DNA from: Diadema setosum
Taxonomy: Eukaryota > Echinodermata > Echinoidea > Diadematoida > Diadematidae
Direction of reading: 5' to 3'
Assembly: GCF_964275005.1 (NCBI RefSeq)
Contig: NC_092705.1
Coordinates: 22,639,980 to 22,703,979, forward strand
DNA length: 64,000 nt
The position numbers were made by a program, and so were the translations under genes. Below the pieces are notes generated by a model, which searched no databases, was not told the DNA's origin, and saw nothing but the letters and a program-made list of their open reading frames with translations. Positions 1 to 11,361 of the stretch are shown piece after piece (the stretch's first letter is position 1; each line of letters starts with the position of its first letter).

Positions 1-17
1 CATTATGTGACTGGGGC
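1..17. mobile_element. Terminal inverted repeat tip of a DNA transposon running off the window
   Basis: The first bases, read on the minus strand, are AGCCCCAGTCACATAATG. This matches the left ends of the elements at 36788 and 57212. The LINE reading frame next to it is cut exactly where this tip starts, so a member of that family probably inserted into the LINE and its body lies left of the window. Confidence 0.6.
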
Positions 18-1570
18 TTAGAGACCTCTGTCGATGGCGAGCAACCAGTCATCCGTAACTTTTAGCAAGGCAGTGGTGGTAGAATGTTTATCTCGAAAGC
101 CTGACTGTGCTGTAGATAGCAAATCGTTTGTTTTTAAATAACTTGTAAGCTGCTTTTGTACTATTTTTTCAAGAACTTTTGAAACACAGGGTAAAATCGC
201 AATGGGGCGATAATTTGTAGGACAAGATTTATCACCGGACTTGAATAAAGGAATGAGTTTGGTCATTTTCCACTGAGAGGGAAAAACACCTTCCGCTAAG
301 GATTTGTTGAAGAGACGTGTAAGCGAAGGAATTATGACAGGGGTGGACATTTTCAATATGTGCATAGAGATACCATCTAGGCCCACAGATTTCTTATTCT
401 TCATGCCCATTAATGTTTTAAGCACTTCATCCTCGGTTACTGGTACAAAGTCGAAAATAGATTCAGTACTCTTACTTTGATTGGCATCACGTGACACTTG
501 GGGTATTTTTGACGCTAACTCTGACCCAATATTTGCAAAATAATCATTAAATTGATTTGCATGAGATATAGTATCTAAATTGGAACGGCCAGTTTGTGAT
601 GACGTTTTGTTTGGCATAACATCTTTTAAAATATTCCAAATTTGGTTGGAGTTTTCAGCGGCAGATAATTTGTTACTGTAAAAGCTTCGCCTTGCCTTCC
701 TGATTTTGGTTGTTACACTGTTTCTCATTGTTCTGTATTCCTTCCATAAATTATCATAACAAGTTTGTTTATCATTTTTTATTGTTAAATTATTTTCATT
801 AACAAAATTCCATTTGGCTTTATGAGCTTTTGCTTTTAATTTATCTCGTTCCTTTATTGATCTTAAAATATCGGAAGTCATCCAAGGGAACGGTTTACTT
901 TTTACACGTTTTTGGCGGCAGGGCATATGCCGATTTACAACCTCTAATAAAAGATTTTGCCAAACTTCAACTGCATCATCTAGGCACGTGCAATCATACA
1001 CCAATTGCCAATCTTGAGAGGCTAAATCCTCCAAATATGTGTCTATAAAAAGATTATTTAGTTTCCTGTAAGTGACTATACGAGGAGTTTTATGCTCATG
1101 GTTAGATTTCCAGATCACATAACACAAATAATGTTCACTAATCCCTGTACAGAGAACACCATGCGACTTGATCATCTCCTTTGAGTTACAAATCATATGA
1201 TCAATCAGGCTCTTGGAATTTTGACAAACTCTTGTAAACTTGGTTGTGTTTAATTGGATTAAGGAATATGTCTCATTGATCAGATTAAGACGCTTCGTGT
1301 CACTGTTAAGAGAGTGTTTCATTAAATCACAGTTGAGGTCACCCATAACAATAATGTTATGATTAAAGCCATCTAAGAAGGAAATCAGTTCTTCATAATA
1401 ATCAAGAGTATCAGATTTACTATTTGGAGGCCTATATCATGATAAAAATATGAACGGTTTCGCACATTTATTTGGATATAATATTGAAATTGGTAGGGCT
1501 TCCAATGCTGTATACGAGCAGTACTGTATTTTTAGTCATATACAGGTTCACACCATCAGTAATTGAGCTT
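18..1570 (-). mobile_element. LINE fragment: end of endonuclease plus N-terminal half of reverse transcriptase
   Basis: The minus-strand frame 1346-18 encodes 442 residues. It opens with the endonuclease motif GDLNCDL and an SEHYLCY segment (the usual SDH region). A linker rich in basic residues follows, then the start of a non-LTR reverse transcriptase (KKSVGLDGIS, QWKMTKLIPLFKSGDK, NYRPIAILPCVSKVLEKIV, SGFRDKHSTTTALL). More endonuclease sequence (YRPPNSKSDTLDYYEELISF) lies upstream in the same frame behind one stop near 1437. The catalytic ADD box is missing because the frame ends at the transposon tip at 1-17. The family resembles the CR1/L2/Jockey group of LINEs. It is a dead 5'- and 3'-truncated copy. 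Confidence 0.85.
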
Positions 1571-2771
1571 TGGTAAAGAATTTACCCAATGATTATCAAT
1601 AATCATACACACATAAATTCAAAATATTGCATAAATGTGTGCAACAACAACAATGAAACACAAACAAGCAGAACATTGAAACGGCATAAAACAAGAAAAA
1701 GAGGACATTGTGTCTTTTTTTTAATCCAAGTTCAACTAATATGCCCTTACCTTAAAAATTTAAGCGATAGTAATTACCTTAATACAATTTGTGCCACAGT
1801 ATCATGTTATTTCATTAGTAACAGCATTGTATTGTACTTAGCTATGATTTCTGTCAGTATTTCACCGTCTCATGAATTTGATGTGTTGGATGATTGTTTC
1901 CCATTTTCGAGAATTATAACTGTGACGACTTCGTCCTGTTCCGAATACCAGTTAGTAACAAGTAAAATGCGCCAGTTGTTTTTTTTTCAATCTTATTTAC
2001 AGAGAGAGTTTGTACACGGCATTGCACAGTCCTGCCATCCGGCAAACCCTGTTACTACGTGATAGTCGGGACTGCAGGAACGTCTCGTTACAACGAAATA
2101 GTTGAACGGGAGCGAACGGGAACAAAAAAAAAGTAAATAAGGGAAATAATAACAGACTTTCCTGGACAAATTCTCTCGTGATAATACTATTGACATCCCG
2201 TGGCATCCGTGTTCGTTATATCAGGGTTCACGTATATTCCTTTGTGCTCAATTGCTTTGATGTCTGTGTTTCACTAACACACAATATGATACTGCGCCTC
2301 TTATCTACGTCCATCACATATCAACCACCTGGTTGAATTAATATCAAGCTCTTAATATTAGGCTATGATGTCCGTGTTAATATGATACAAGAAAAACAAT
2401 CTTGTTTATTGATTGTTTATTTTACTTGCTTATTTGCATGTAGATGTTTCTTAAACACAAACAAAATTCGTGGTACTAAAATCTACACTGTTAATTACGA
2501 CAAGAGAATACAAGTAACCTTACGATACGGTTGTTATGCTTGGTAAATGTTATTGTTAAAATTTGGGACTATGAAACTATGTCACCATCGCATAAGGTAG
2601 TCCCTGTAAAATGTGTCTGCATGATGAGATTATGACGTGTATACACTAATAAGTAGTCTTGTCTCTGCAAAGAGGAATAAGGTGAAGAAAAGAAAAAGTA
2701 ATCACGCCAATTAATCCTTTTTAATATGTTATACATGTATGTATTTGGCGAGTATCAATATCGGTTCATCT
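1571..2771. other. Non-coding stretch, no gene recognised
   Basis: This is AT-rich sequence with scattered short open frames that show no family resemblance, no exon-like splice borders and no repeat seen elsewhere in the window. Confidence 0.5.
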
Positions 2772-2911
2772 GGGAGGCATTTCATGAAGCATTTTGTCTG
2801 ACAAATTTGTCGGACAAATTTGCTGCCACCCAATCAGATGAAGGGATTTCAGTAGCTTATAACAGTTTGTCAGAAGAAATATCTGACAAAACGCTGCATG
2901 AAATGCCCCCC
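2772..2911. mobile_element. Palindromic MITE (~140 bp)
   Basis: The left end GGGAGGCATTTCATGAAGC is mirrored by the right end GCTGCATGAAATGCCCCC. Inside, TTTTGTCTGACAAATTTGTC faces GTCAGAAGAAATATCTGACA. The whole unit can fold as one hairpin and has no coding capacity, which is typical of a miniature inverted-repeat DNA transposon. The superfamily is not assigned. Confidence 0.7.
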
Positions 2912-3974
2912 TTGGCTTGCTTGCATTATGGTGGCTAAATGACTAATTACCTTGACAAGGATTAATTAGGCTACTCTTTCTTCACTTAGGCTGACTTTGC
3001 TTGACCCATGGAATGTTCACATTCTGGTAACTTTTTTTTTAAAGCACAAGCGTTCTTTAACTTAATCATCAGAAGATTTGATTTGATATGATAATCGTTT
3101 ATTACTCCTATTTCAGTCCCGTTTAATGTTTATACGTGTGTACATGTGTCTGTTTTTGTTGATCTGTCTTTCTGGTGGGCTTCCAGACTTTTTCTTCGCT
3201 TTCGACTGATGTTTTTCTTCTGAGGGGCCCACAGTTTTTCCGAATTATCCATATTGTTTACTTACTTGTCATCACTCGAGTTTTATGATAATGCATAACT
3301 ATCGTAAGGTGCTACAATCATTGTACATCTTTTTTTTTTTATCCTACATAGTTTTACGCACCTTATTTTTGTGTAGTACTGTTGTTTTTCTCGTCGATGT
3401 ATAGAAATAAAAAAAAACATATTCTTTAGATGATTGCGTATTCATTTCTTTGCAATGACAGTTGAATACTCTTACACAAGTTGTAAAGTAAGCAGGTGGT
3501 AAGCGTGAAGAAATGTGGATTTGATATTAGTATTTCTTGCTATGCGGTTTAGGTTTATTTCGGTGACGTACGTGTCCCTCTTTATGAGTTAATAGTTTCT
3601 TTATTTTCGCTGAACAAGGTAGAGGCAGAACATAAATGTAGACATTTCATCTAAGTTTTATATGTGATAAAAAGTTACACAATTTTACATTTATTCTACT
3701 CGCTTTCATGTCATCTGACAAAATGGAGATGAACAGATGTCATGACCACACAAACATCTCATCGGCTTTTCCGTTGATTCTAAATTTTAATTTTTAACAC
3801 AAAGTAAAATGTATGTGAAACACCTAGATGATTAGTTAATCATTATGAGCTGTGTAAATCGCAATCATGATTATTGGTTGTATTGTTATTTTTGTTATAA
3901 TCATTATTAATTTTTATTGTTATCACTAATATTACTTTTATTATTATTATCATTATTTATTATATTATCATTAA
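2912..3974. other. Non-coding stretch, no gene recognised
   Basis: This is AT-rich sequence with homopolymer T and A runs. No exon, RNA gene or recognisable transposon end was seen. Confidence 0.45.
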
Positions 3975-4029
3975 TTAGTATTAGTATTAGTATTAGTATT
4001 AGTATTAGTATTAGTATTAGTATTAGTAT
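3975..4029. repeat. (TAGTAT)n microsatellite
   Basis: About nine near-perfect copies of a 6-bp unit TAGTAT lie directly before the TTCGTC-motif region. The open frame through it (repeated SI residues) is an artefact of the repeat. Confidence 0.95.
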
Positions 4030-4379
4030 TATAGGTTTTCCCGTTCATTTTTCAAGCTTTTTTTCACTCACTTTGATAGATTTGTTGTTCAATTTCGTCC
4101 GTGACGTCTGGAATATGCCAATCCTAGTTTCAAATTCGTCTTTTGTCGATCATTTTCGAACAAAGTCTATTCAATTTAATCATTCGTCACATATTTTCGT
4201 CATTTACAATTAAAATTCGTCCGTCACACTCGCTGCACACATAAAAGTACAAGCAATTTCGTCTTTTAGCGATCATGTTCGTCAATTTTTCCTTCAAATT
4301 CGTCTCATATCTTTTCTGTTGTGATTCTTTTTTTTATTTTCCTTGCAACCGTTTACTTTTTCCACATTTACGAGTAACA

Positions 4380-4490
4380 TACACACACTTATACCGTACC
4401 CCCGCACACAAAGAACACAAACATGCACACACAAACACACACACACACGCACACGCTCGCGCACACACGCAAACTCACATACAAACACAC
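4380..4490. repeat. CA-rich microsatellite
   Basis: This is an imperfect (CA)n tract with CG interruptions. The overlapping open frames on both strands (repeated TH or CV residues) come only from the dinucleotide repeat. Confidence 0.9.
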
Positions 4491-4814
4491 CCGGCCTTCT
4501 CAACAGAACACACGGAGACAAACATAGTACTGTCAAACAAACGAAAACAGTGATCCACGATTTTCAGACAATGTTTCACGTGTGTAGAGTTTTAGCCCAT
4601 GTTGATGTATATAAAAAAGACATCAATTTTTGCCATTTATCATTTTGAATATTCTGCAGTTTGTTTCATTCAATAACAAACAAAAAAAAAACAGGAAGTA
4701 AAAGAGCTCAAATCCAAAAGTCGTTGAGTAAATATTTTCTTTACTGTTTTTGATGTTCTCTGACTGCCATTTATCATTCAATTTGTGTGTATATTATATC
4801 ATATTGAAAGAAAG

Positions 4815-5460
4815 ATAATTATTCAGAGGGGTGAAGGTTCAGATTCGAGTTTCTTCACTTTGTCTCCCTCTGCAAATTAAATTTGTTAATATCGCAACTG
4901 CTGATCTGTAAATTAACAAACATGTCGGAAAAGGGAACCAGTGGGACTCGAACCTGTCATCTACTGCTTTCCGGGCAGCGACACTACCACCAGGCTGTCC
5001 CTGGTTGCCGGCAGTGACACAATGAACATGGAACAAATACCCAAGCTCCGAAATTCCAACATTGTTATGTTAAGTAGTCCATGGCGGACAAGGCGTATTA
5101 AATGAAAGAAAGATAATTATTCAAAGGGGTGAAGGTTCAGATTCGAGTTTCTTCACTTTGTCTCCCTCTACAAATTAAATATGTTAAGATCGCAACTGCT
5201 GATCTGTAACAAAATAAGAAGATTACAACACTTTGCGGCATCATGCATGGACAGCAAAATTATACAAAGAAAATTCAACACTGCTGCAAGTTTCTTCACT
5301 TTGTCTCCCTCTACAAATTAAATATGTTAAGATCGCATAGTTATTCAGAGGGGTGAAGGTTCAGATTCGAGTTTCTTCACTTTGTCTCCCTCTGCAAATT
5401 AAATTTGTTAATATCGCAACTGCTGATCTGTAAATTAACAAACATGTCGGAAAAAATATC
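4815..5460 (+). repeat. Local block duplicated three times
   Basis: The block beginning GGGGTGAAGGTTCAGATTCG and running through CTTCACTTTGTCTCCCTCTG to CTGCTGATCTGTAA appears near 4829, 5127 and 5350. A further partial copy lies near 5289. The first and third copies continue into the same AACAAACATGTCGGAAAA segment. This is an irregular tandem or segmental duplication with no coding potential. Confidence 0.85.
4934..5007 (-). repeat. tRNA-derived sequence (SINE head or tRNA pseudogene)
   Basis: On the minus strand the sequence has an A-box-like GCCTGGTGGTAGTGTCG and a perfect B box GGTTCGAGTCC. Outer arms AACCAG/CTGGTT and a D stem CAGC/GCTG can pair. The T stem is poor, so this is a degenerate tRNA-derived Pol III sequence rather than a working tRNA. 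Confidence 0.55.
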
Positions 5461-5690
5461 ATATTGTCAAACAAACGGTTTAGGAGTAATATGTCTCCTA
5501 ATCCGAATAGCGGGAGAAAGTGAGGTAATGCAGGCTTAGAATATTAGTTCACCCTCACACTAAAAGACCAATGATAATAGACGAATTTGTTTGAAAAATT
5601 CCTGAAATTTTACGAACAAAGACGAATTTGATTCTTACATTCTCCAGTCGACGGGCGGCGGGGACGAATTTCAATGACAATCGACGATTT

Positions 5691-8195
5691 TGAATGTTAT
5701 TTACTTTAATCCAAAAAGTAACAAGCGATCGAGTTTGATAGAAGGCATGAAATTAATGTAGGCTCTGTGTGTATGATGCACATGGGGAAAAATGATTATC
5801 TGTAAAATATCGTAAACTTGTTGGTAAAATACTATAGAATATATTGATGTCTGCATGTATGTGTGTGTGTGCATATTTTGTACAATAACATTTCTCTGTC
5901 TCTTATTTCCTACCCATACATCTGAAATAATCAACAATGTCATTCTTTCTCTTTCTTTTGTTCTTTCTTTCTCCAAATTCCTGTCATAAAATCTTGTCTA
6001 TGAATGCGATTTCACTGTAGATGAATAAGTTATGCATGGTGTTTTGAAAAGGTTTCTTCGTTTTCCACAATTCGGCGCAAATGCCTATACGCAACATAAG
6101 AAGCAATGATTCCAGTCCTCCACTAGGCTCTCGGCCACGTGGACAATTAGTATCTGTATACCATGTCCAGGTCATTTACAATCTCCGCCTGTCTTATTAC
6201 AATGTATATGATTTCCCAAATGAGAAATAATACTCCGCATGAAACTAATCAGGTGTTATGGGCCTCTTCACCAATCAACTATGACCCGAGGAGCTACATT
6301 TTAGCTGCTTAGTTTCCCTTTTGGAATTACATAGAAAATAAGAAAATATGACACAATGTAGTCATTATGAATATGACATATTTTGATACTCTTATAACAA
6401 AAAATAATAATGTACAAACTAATCAGCTATGTATAATAGAACAGCTGTTTTTAATTTTAAGTCTTCAGCATTAAATTAATCAGGCGTTGCATAGCAACAC
6501 AACAGTGGAGATCTCTTGAAATGGAGTGATCCTGTATAGCATGTCAATTTGACATACAGATCATTCTCGCAACTGAGGAGTTCACCGACATTTTCACGAG
6601 ATGTTGTTTTGGCAATATGACAGAGGCTATCGTAAGAGCACTATTACCCTAGTGTATGGCGACATCTTCGCATGTTGTTAAATTCGCAGTCCAACAGTGA
6701 CTCGTGAAGTGATCGAAAATTAAACCTTCGGGGGAAAAATATACAGTATTAGCTGCCGAGTTGTTATTGAGATGAATTTGATTTTATAAACATTTTGACG
6801 TCTTCCTTGCAGGTGTAAGTCAAAGCCATGTTGGAAGAAAACATAATGAATTAAATGATTTCATTTCTGTTTACGGAGAAACTATTAGTCTCACTTTTCA
6901 TATTCAGTTTTCATTTCAAAGGTAAACTCGCGCATCTAATGTATTTATTTATTCACTCATTAATTTGGCCATGCGACGTACAATGTAGCATTATACAATT
7001 ATACAGATATGATACAGATATGTACTGATGTAAAGAAGTGACACATACACCAGGGCTTGGAAGAGTAAAATTCTTTTGACACGTGAGGTCCCATGATTGT
7101 GTCACTCTCCTAGCACACAATAAAAATGTTCATACAAACAAAGCGGATGATTCACAAGGTATTCAGGTACTAACATTTACTTCGTTCCCTCGCCAGTGCC
7201 CAGTTTTTTGTTTCCCCCTCAATATGAAGTCCACAATTACTACGTTAACCCCCACCCACCCCCGGGCTGCCAAATGACAATGTGACTTGCATAGAAAAAC
7301 GCCATCACGCCGATTTGTCGGTAGAATTGGCATCCCAAAATGTGAAGACTTTCGTGTTCATGTGTTTGTTTGTTTGGTTTTTGTTTTTGTTTTCTTTTTG
7401 TCAGCCGATTGACAACATAATTGTCATTCGGTCACCCCCTCCCCCTTATCGAAAAGCTAGGTCCATACCTGCACAACATGTTTATAATAATGATCAATCT
7501 TCTTCATAACATCTCAGGATCCTACTTAAGAACACTACTTGTCATACAGAATTAGGCATTTACGCCGTGACGATGCCTGCACTGATTCCCGTTTTTCATG
7601 ATAAGCGTCATTGGAATAATCATATGACTTCCTTCACCATGAGAAATGTGTTTCCGATCAAGTCTTCTCATATTGCTTTCGTCGGTTGGTGAGAAGATTC
7701 GGAACGGTGCCTAAAAATGTAGTAACCAGTTTCAAACCCACACAGAACAAACTAGTTCTCATCCCGAACATTGGCGCATGCGTTAACAAAGACCGTCCTA
7801 AACTGAAAAATACTACCAATCGACATGATTACATTTTTTTTTTCATTATGACGTCGTGATTATGTCAGAGTAGACGACGCCCGTAAGATAAGAACTACCC
7901 CAATCGTAATGTATACAGGCAAATACACTATAATTATCTATTAACTCATTATCTGACCCAGCGCGAAATTAATCATCCCCTGTGCAAGCGTGGACAAACC
8001 AGGTCATTTTCCCCTCCACGATGAGAAACGCAAAGAGTATTAGTACTTAAATGGATGTGCCAGAATTCATCATCATCATCTAGAATTTCGTGCTTCTTGG
8101 CTTTGGCCATAGAGATAGTTTTCTTCTGATTGTGACCGGAACAGGGACAGTTGCTTAATTTTATTAACCGGAAGGCATCAACGTTACTGAAAATG
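5691..8195. other. Intergenic stretch upstream of the LRR gene
   Basis: No exon or transposon end is recognised. The short open frames here lack any protein-family pattern. The 5' flank of the LRR gene would lie at its right side, but no convincing TATA element or start site can be singled out. Confidence 0.4.
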
Positions 8196-8497
8196 CTTTT
8201 CGTTTTTGCTATTCTTCGAGCCTCGCCTCCACGAGCTCGGTTAATGCATCTCCCTGCACCATTTACCAGCTGTCGGCCGACTGCAAATCTAGGTCCCTAC
8301 CTCAGAATATTCCTTACAACATTGTCCGAATCGCCCTGCAGATGAATCGCCTTCCAGCCGTAGACGCTGACGACTTCGCATGCTTTTCCTCGCTGCGACA
8401 GCTCGACCTATCAACCAATGAGATTCGTGCAATTCATCCTGCAGCATTCGCACACTTAAATTCACTCACAGATTTAAAACTAAACCCTAAACAAAAA
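8196..8497 (+). pseudogene. LRR (Toll-like) gene, 5' part: signal-peptide region, LRR N-cap and first repeats
   Basis: A methionine frame at 8196 begins with a hydrophobic MLFVFAILRAS stretch that could be the start of a signal peptide. In a second frame follows a cysteine-bearing LRR N-terminal cap (CTIYQLSADCKSRSLPQNIP). Leucine-rich repeats come next (IALQMNRL; LRQLDLSTNEIRAIHPAAF; LTDLKLN). The frame change between leader and cap, and the abrupt stop of the last repeat at the inverted-repeat element, show that the locus is broken. The pattern fits the ectodomain of a Toll-like or other LRR receptor. The rest of the ectodomain resumes at 15320. Confidence 0.75.
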
Positions 8498-9140
8498 GTA
8501 AGTTCCCCCTATTAAAAACAAATCTCTGTAATTTATAAAATCAGGGACCTTTGAGGAAATCTGAATACAGGATTATGTAGCTGTATTTCTCGGCTACCTT
8601 TCATGTGAAATTCAGTGGAAATCATTCGGTCACGCTTGAATGAGCATGTCTTAAAGTCAAAATGGTCACTTTTTGAAGTTCACAAGCCCAATTTTGCAAC
8701 TTTGATTTGGTGATATCGGAACAAATTTCAATTTCCAGGTTAAAAAGGCATCAAACGTATGATTTATGTGCTTCTTATCGTACCATGTGACTTGTGCACA
8801 AAATTCCACGGTTGAGTGACCACGAGGTGAAAATTGCCAAAATGGCCAATTTGACATGTTTCTCGTGGTAATTTCTATCAATTGAGATTGAATTCGTGTG
8901 TTGAACAGTTTTTACACATAATCCACATACTTTCACGGTTGAATGAGCACATTAAAGACAAAGAAAAATAACAATTTAAACTGTGCAGTGAGAATTGCGA
9001 TAATTTTGCGCACTAAAATCAACTGTATGATGCTTTTTTCATATTGTGCTAATACCCACACGCATATCAGTGACCACCTGACATTTCAGTCACGCTTCAA
9101 TAAGCACGTGAGGCTGGAAACCCCTTTTCTTTTACCCTAC
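8487..9140 (+). repeat. Left arm of the inverted repeat
   Basis: This arm matches 14690-15319 in reverse complement over roughly 650 bp with scattered differences. It contains motif copies near 8633, 8808, 8934 and 9094 (one more lies inside at about 9253), spaced roughly 125-175 bp. The motif is CACGGTTGAATGAGCA with variation. Confidence 0.85.
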
Positions 9141-9978
9141 ATAATGAAAATTTGGCAGTTTTGCTTACATCCCCATGGTAAGTTCATGTAAAGAGGCAAA
9201 ATTTATGTTTTTGAAAGCTGATATTACCATTTGCATGCAATGTGGTTTATTTTACGGTTGAATGACCACATTATAAAACAATGATTTATCTTATTGAAAT
9301 TATCCAGCAGGTGTTGCACTGCTATTCTGCATTTAAAATCAACTGAAAAACATTTCATTATTGCGTTTAGGACCAATATAAATGTCTCAGTGATCCTTGG
9401 CATTCCTTCAAAATTGTACACGTCCAAGGGTGCATGGTGCCGAACCCTCCCCCCTTATAATCCATGGCTACCTTTGATTAGATATCGAAGCATTCCTGGG
9501 AAATTGGTCTGCCTTTACTTTGATGAAATCCCGTTGTTGGGGCAGAGATGAGAAATTATGCAAATGAAATCTCTGGGCCTTTTCTTCTCGCTGCTGGATA
9601 CTAATTTTGGCATTAAGTTCTTGATGTCTTTGTGACGTCATGAAGTCATGCATTAACTCAAGGGAAAATAGATACAATTAATCACTAATCATTAAATTAA
9701 ATTAAATTAAATTAATCATTAAATTTCACTTTAGTTAAACAGCAATATCCTCCCGTGCTGAAAATAAGCACTGTGAGTCAGGAGACAAAAGTTCGAACAC
9801 CTACCCTCTCATGAATGAGTGACCAAAGAATGTATGTCCAGAACTTGGACAATAAGATTACATACCACAGTCAACACACATGAAATGAACATGATCACAT
9901 TTGTTAAGAAAAAAATTGTGATTTTTTTTTTGTACACAAACATATGAGAGTCAAGAACTTAGGAAATCATGCACCATC

Positions 9979-11198
9979 ATGCCTAGGCTGTCTATACAGC
10001 ACAGGGGAATCGCCATAGGGCTTCTTCAAGCAGGAACTCCTGTGAAGGAGGTAGCTCGGAGGGTAAGGGTGTCACCCAATGCGATTAGGAAGCTAAGAGC
10101 TAAATTTGAGCAAACTGGAGATGTTGGCGATGCGGCACGAACAGGAAGGCCGAAAGTTACCACTCCAAGATAAGACAAGGCCATTACGATGAATGCATTG
10201 CGACGGAGGTCACTTACAGGTATAATCAAGATCTTTATTAATTTAAACGTTAAATTATTAAATTTAAACGTTAAAAATTGTGACCATTTTGATGACCATT
10301 TTGTTTTGATTACTTGGAAGTCTTGCTAGGCTAGCAGACATTGAATTTAAATGCATTTCATAAGTTATCGTTAAATTACAGCTTTAATCACAGTCATTTC
10401 TTTATCCCCATTTCAGCGCCACAGATCCAAAGGGAACTTCGTCCGCGTCATCAGCAGAGAGTAAGTGACGGAACGATATTAGGAACCGCCTTCGTCATGC
10501 CGGCCTTCGAACCCCTCCGCAAAGTTAAGAAGACCGAACTCAAGGCACGCCACAGGCAAGCCAGACTAAGATGGGCCAGGGAACATGCCCGCTGGACTCA
10601 GAGAGAATGGGGGAATGTCCTCTTCTCAGATGAGACTCGTCTGTGTCTGAAACACATTGATGGCAGGAAACGTGTTTGGCGCCGGAGAGGTGAGAAGCAC
10701 ACAGAGTGCTGCGTCCAGCCTGTTACAGCGTACGGTGGTGGCAGCGTCATGGTGTGGGCTGGCATGAGTCTGGGAAACACAACACCTCTGGTTCAGGTTA
10801 ATGGGAACCTGAATGGACACAGGTACGTGGAGGAGATCCTGCGTCCCCACGTCCTCCCTTATGCAGCGGCCCATGGCCATGGATTTGTCTTCATGGACGA
10901 CAATGCCCGTCCGCATCGTTGCCGAGAGGCGAACACTGTCTTGCGCCAAGAGGGGATCCAGAGGATGACATGGCCTTCCAATTAACCTGACCTGAACCCC
11001 ATTGAACACTTATGGGACTAGCTGAAACGGGCTGTGTATAGGCGAGTGAACGAGGCTACCACTGTCGAGGACCTGACACAGATGTTGCAGGAGGAGTGGT
11101 TAGCCATCCCCCAGGAGAGAGTGGCGAAGCTCATCCGCACCATGAGGATGAGATGCAATGCTGTCATCGAGCAAAATGGTACCTACACTCGCTATTGA
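9979..11198 (+). pseudogene. Tc1-family DD34E transposase with a 197-bp intron
   Basis: The protein begins MPRLSIQHRGIAIGLLQAG with a helix-turn-helix (VKEVARRVRVSPNAIRKL) and a GRPK hook. It continues to the DDE catalytic core: FSDETR, MDDNARPH and PDLNPIEHLWD, with 34 residues between the second D and the E. Residues SLT and PQIQREL are separated by 10220-10416, which has a GT start, a pyrimidine-rich end and TTTCAG. Removing it gives SLTAPQIQREL, the expected Tc1 continuity. Stop codons at about 10171, 10983 and 11018 make this copy inactive. Terminal repeats were not identified. It lies inside the inverted-repeat element at 8487-15319. Confidence 0.88.
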
Positions 11199-11361
11199 AA
11201 GACTAGTAGAACTCTAACTTTACGCCGAACCGAAATTAGACATGTCGGGATAAAATTTTACTTAGCTGTATGCGCTGCTAAACATTGGTTTCGTTTGATT
11301 ATGAGGGGAGTGCTATGTTTCCCTGCACTTCCAGTATATTTGTTTGTACATCTTGTATTAT

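Larger units (their letters stand above)
4030..5690. mobile_element. Probable remnant of a TIR element with TTCGTC/GACGAA subterminal motifs
   Basis: The left part (4030-4300) starts ATAGGTTTTCCCG, like the nested element at 37592. It carries at least six TTCGTC or TTCGTCC motifs in one orientation. The right part (5575-5690) has the same motif reversed (GACGAATTTG, GACGAATTTC, GACGATTTTG). Between them lie a CA tract and a duplicated block. A matching right tip was not found, so the boundaries and the single-element interpretation are uncertain. Confidence 0.45.

Noticed and set aside
4275-4648. Histidine/threonine-rich and valine/cysteine-rich frames
   Set aside because: These are frames through a CA microsatellite on both strands.
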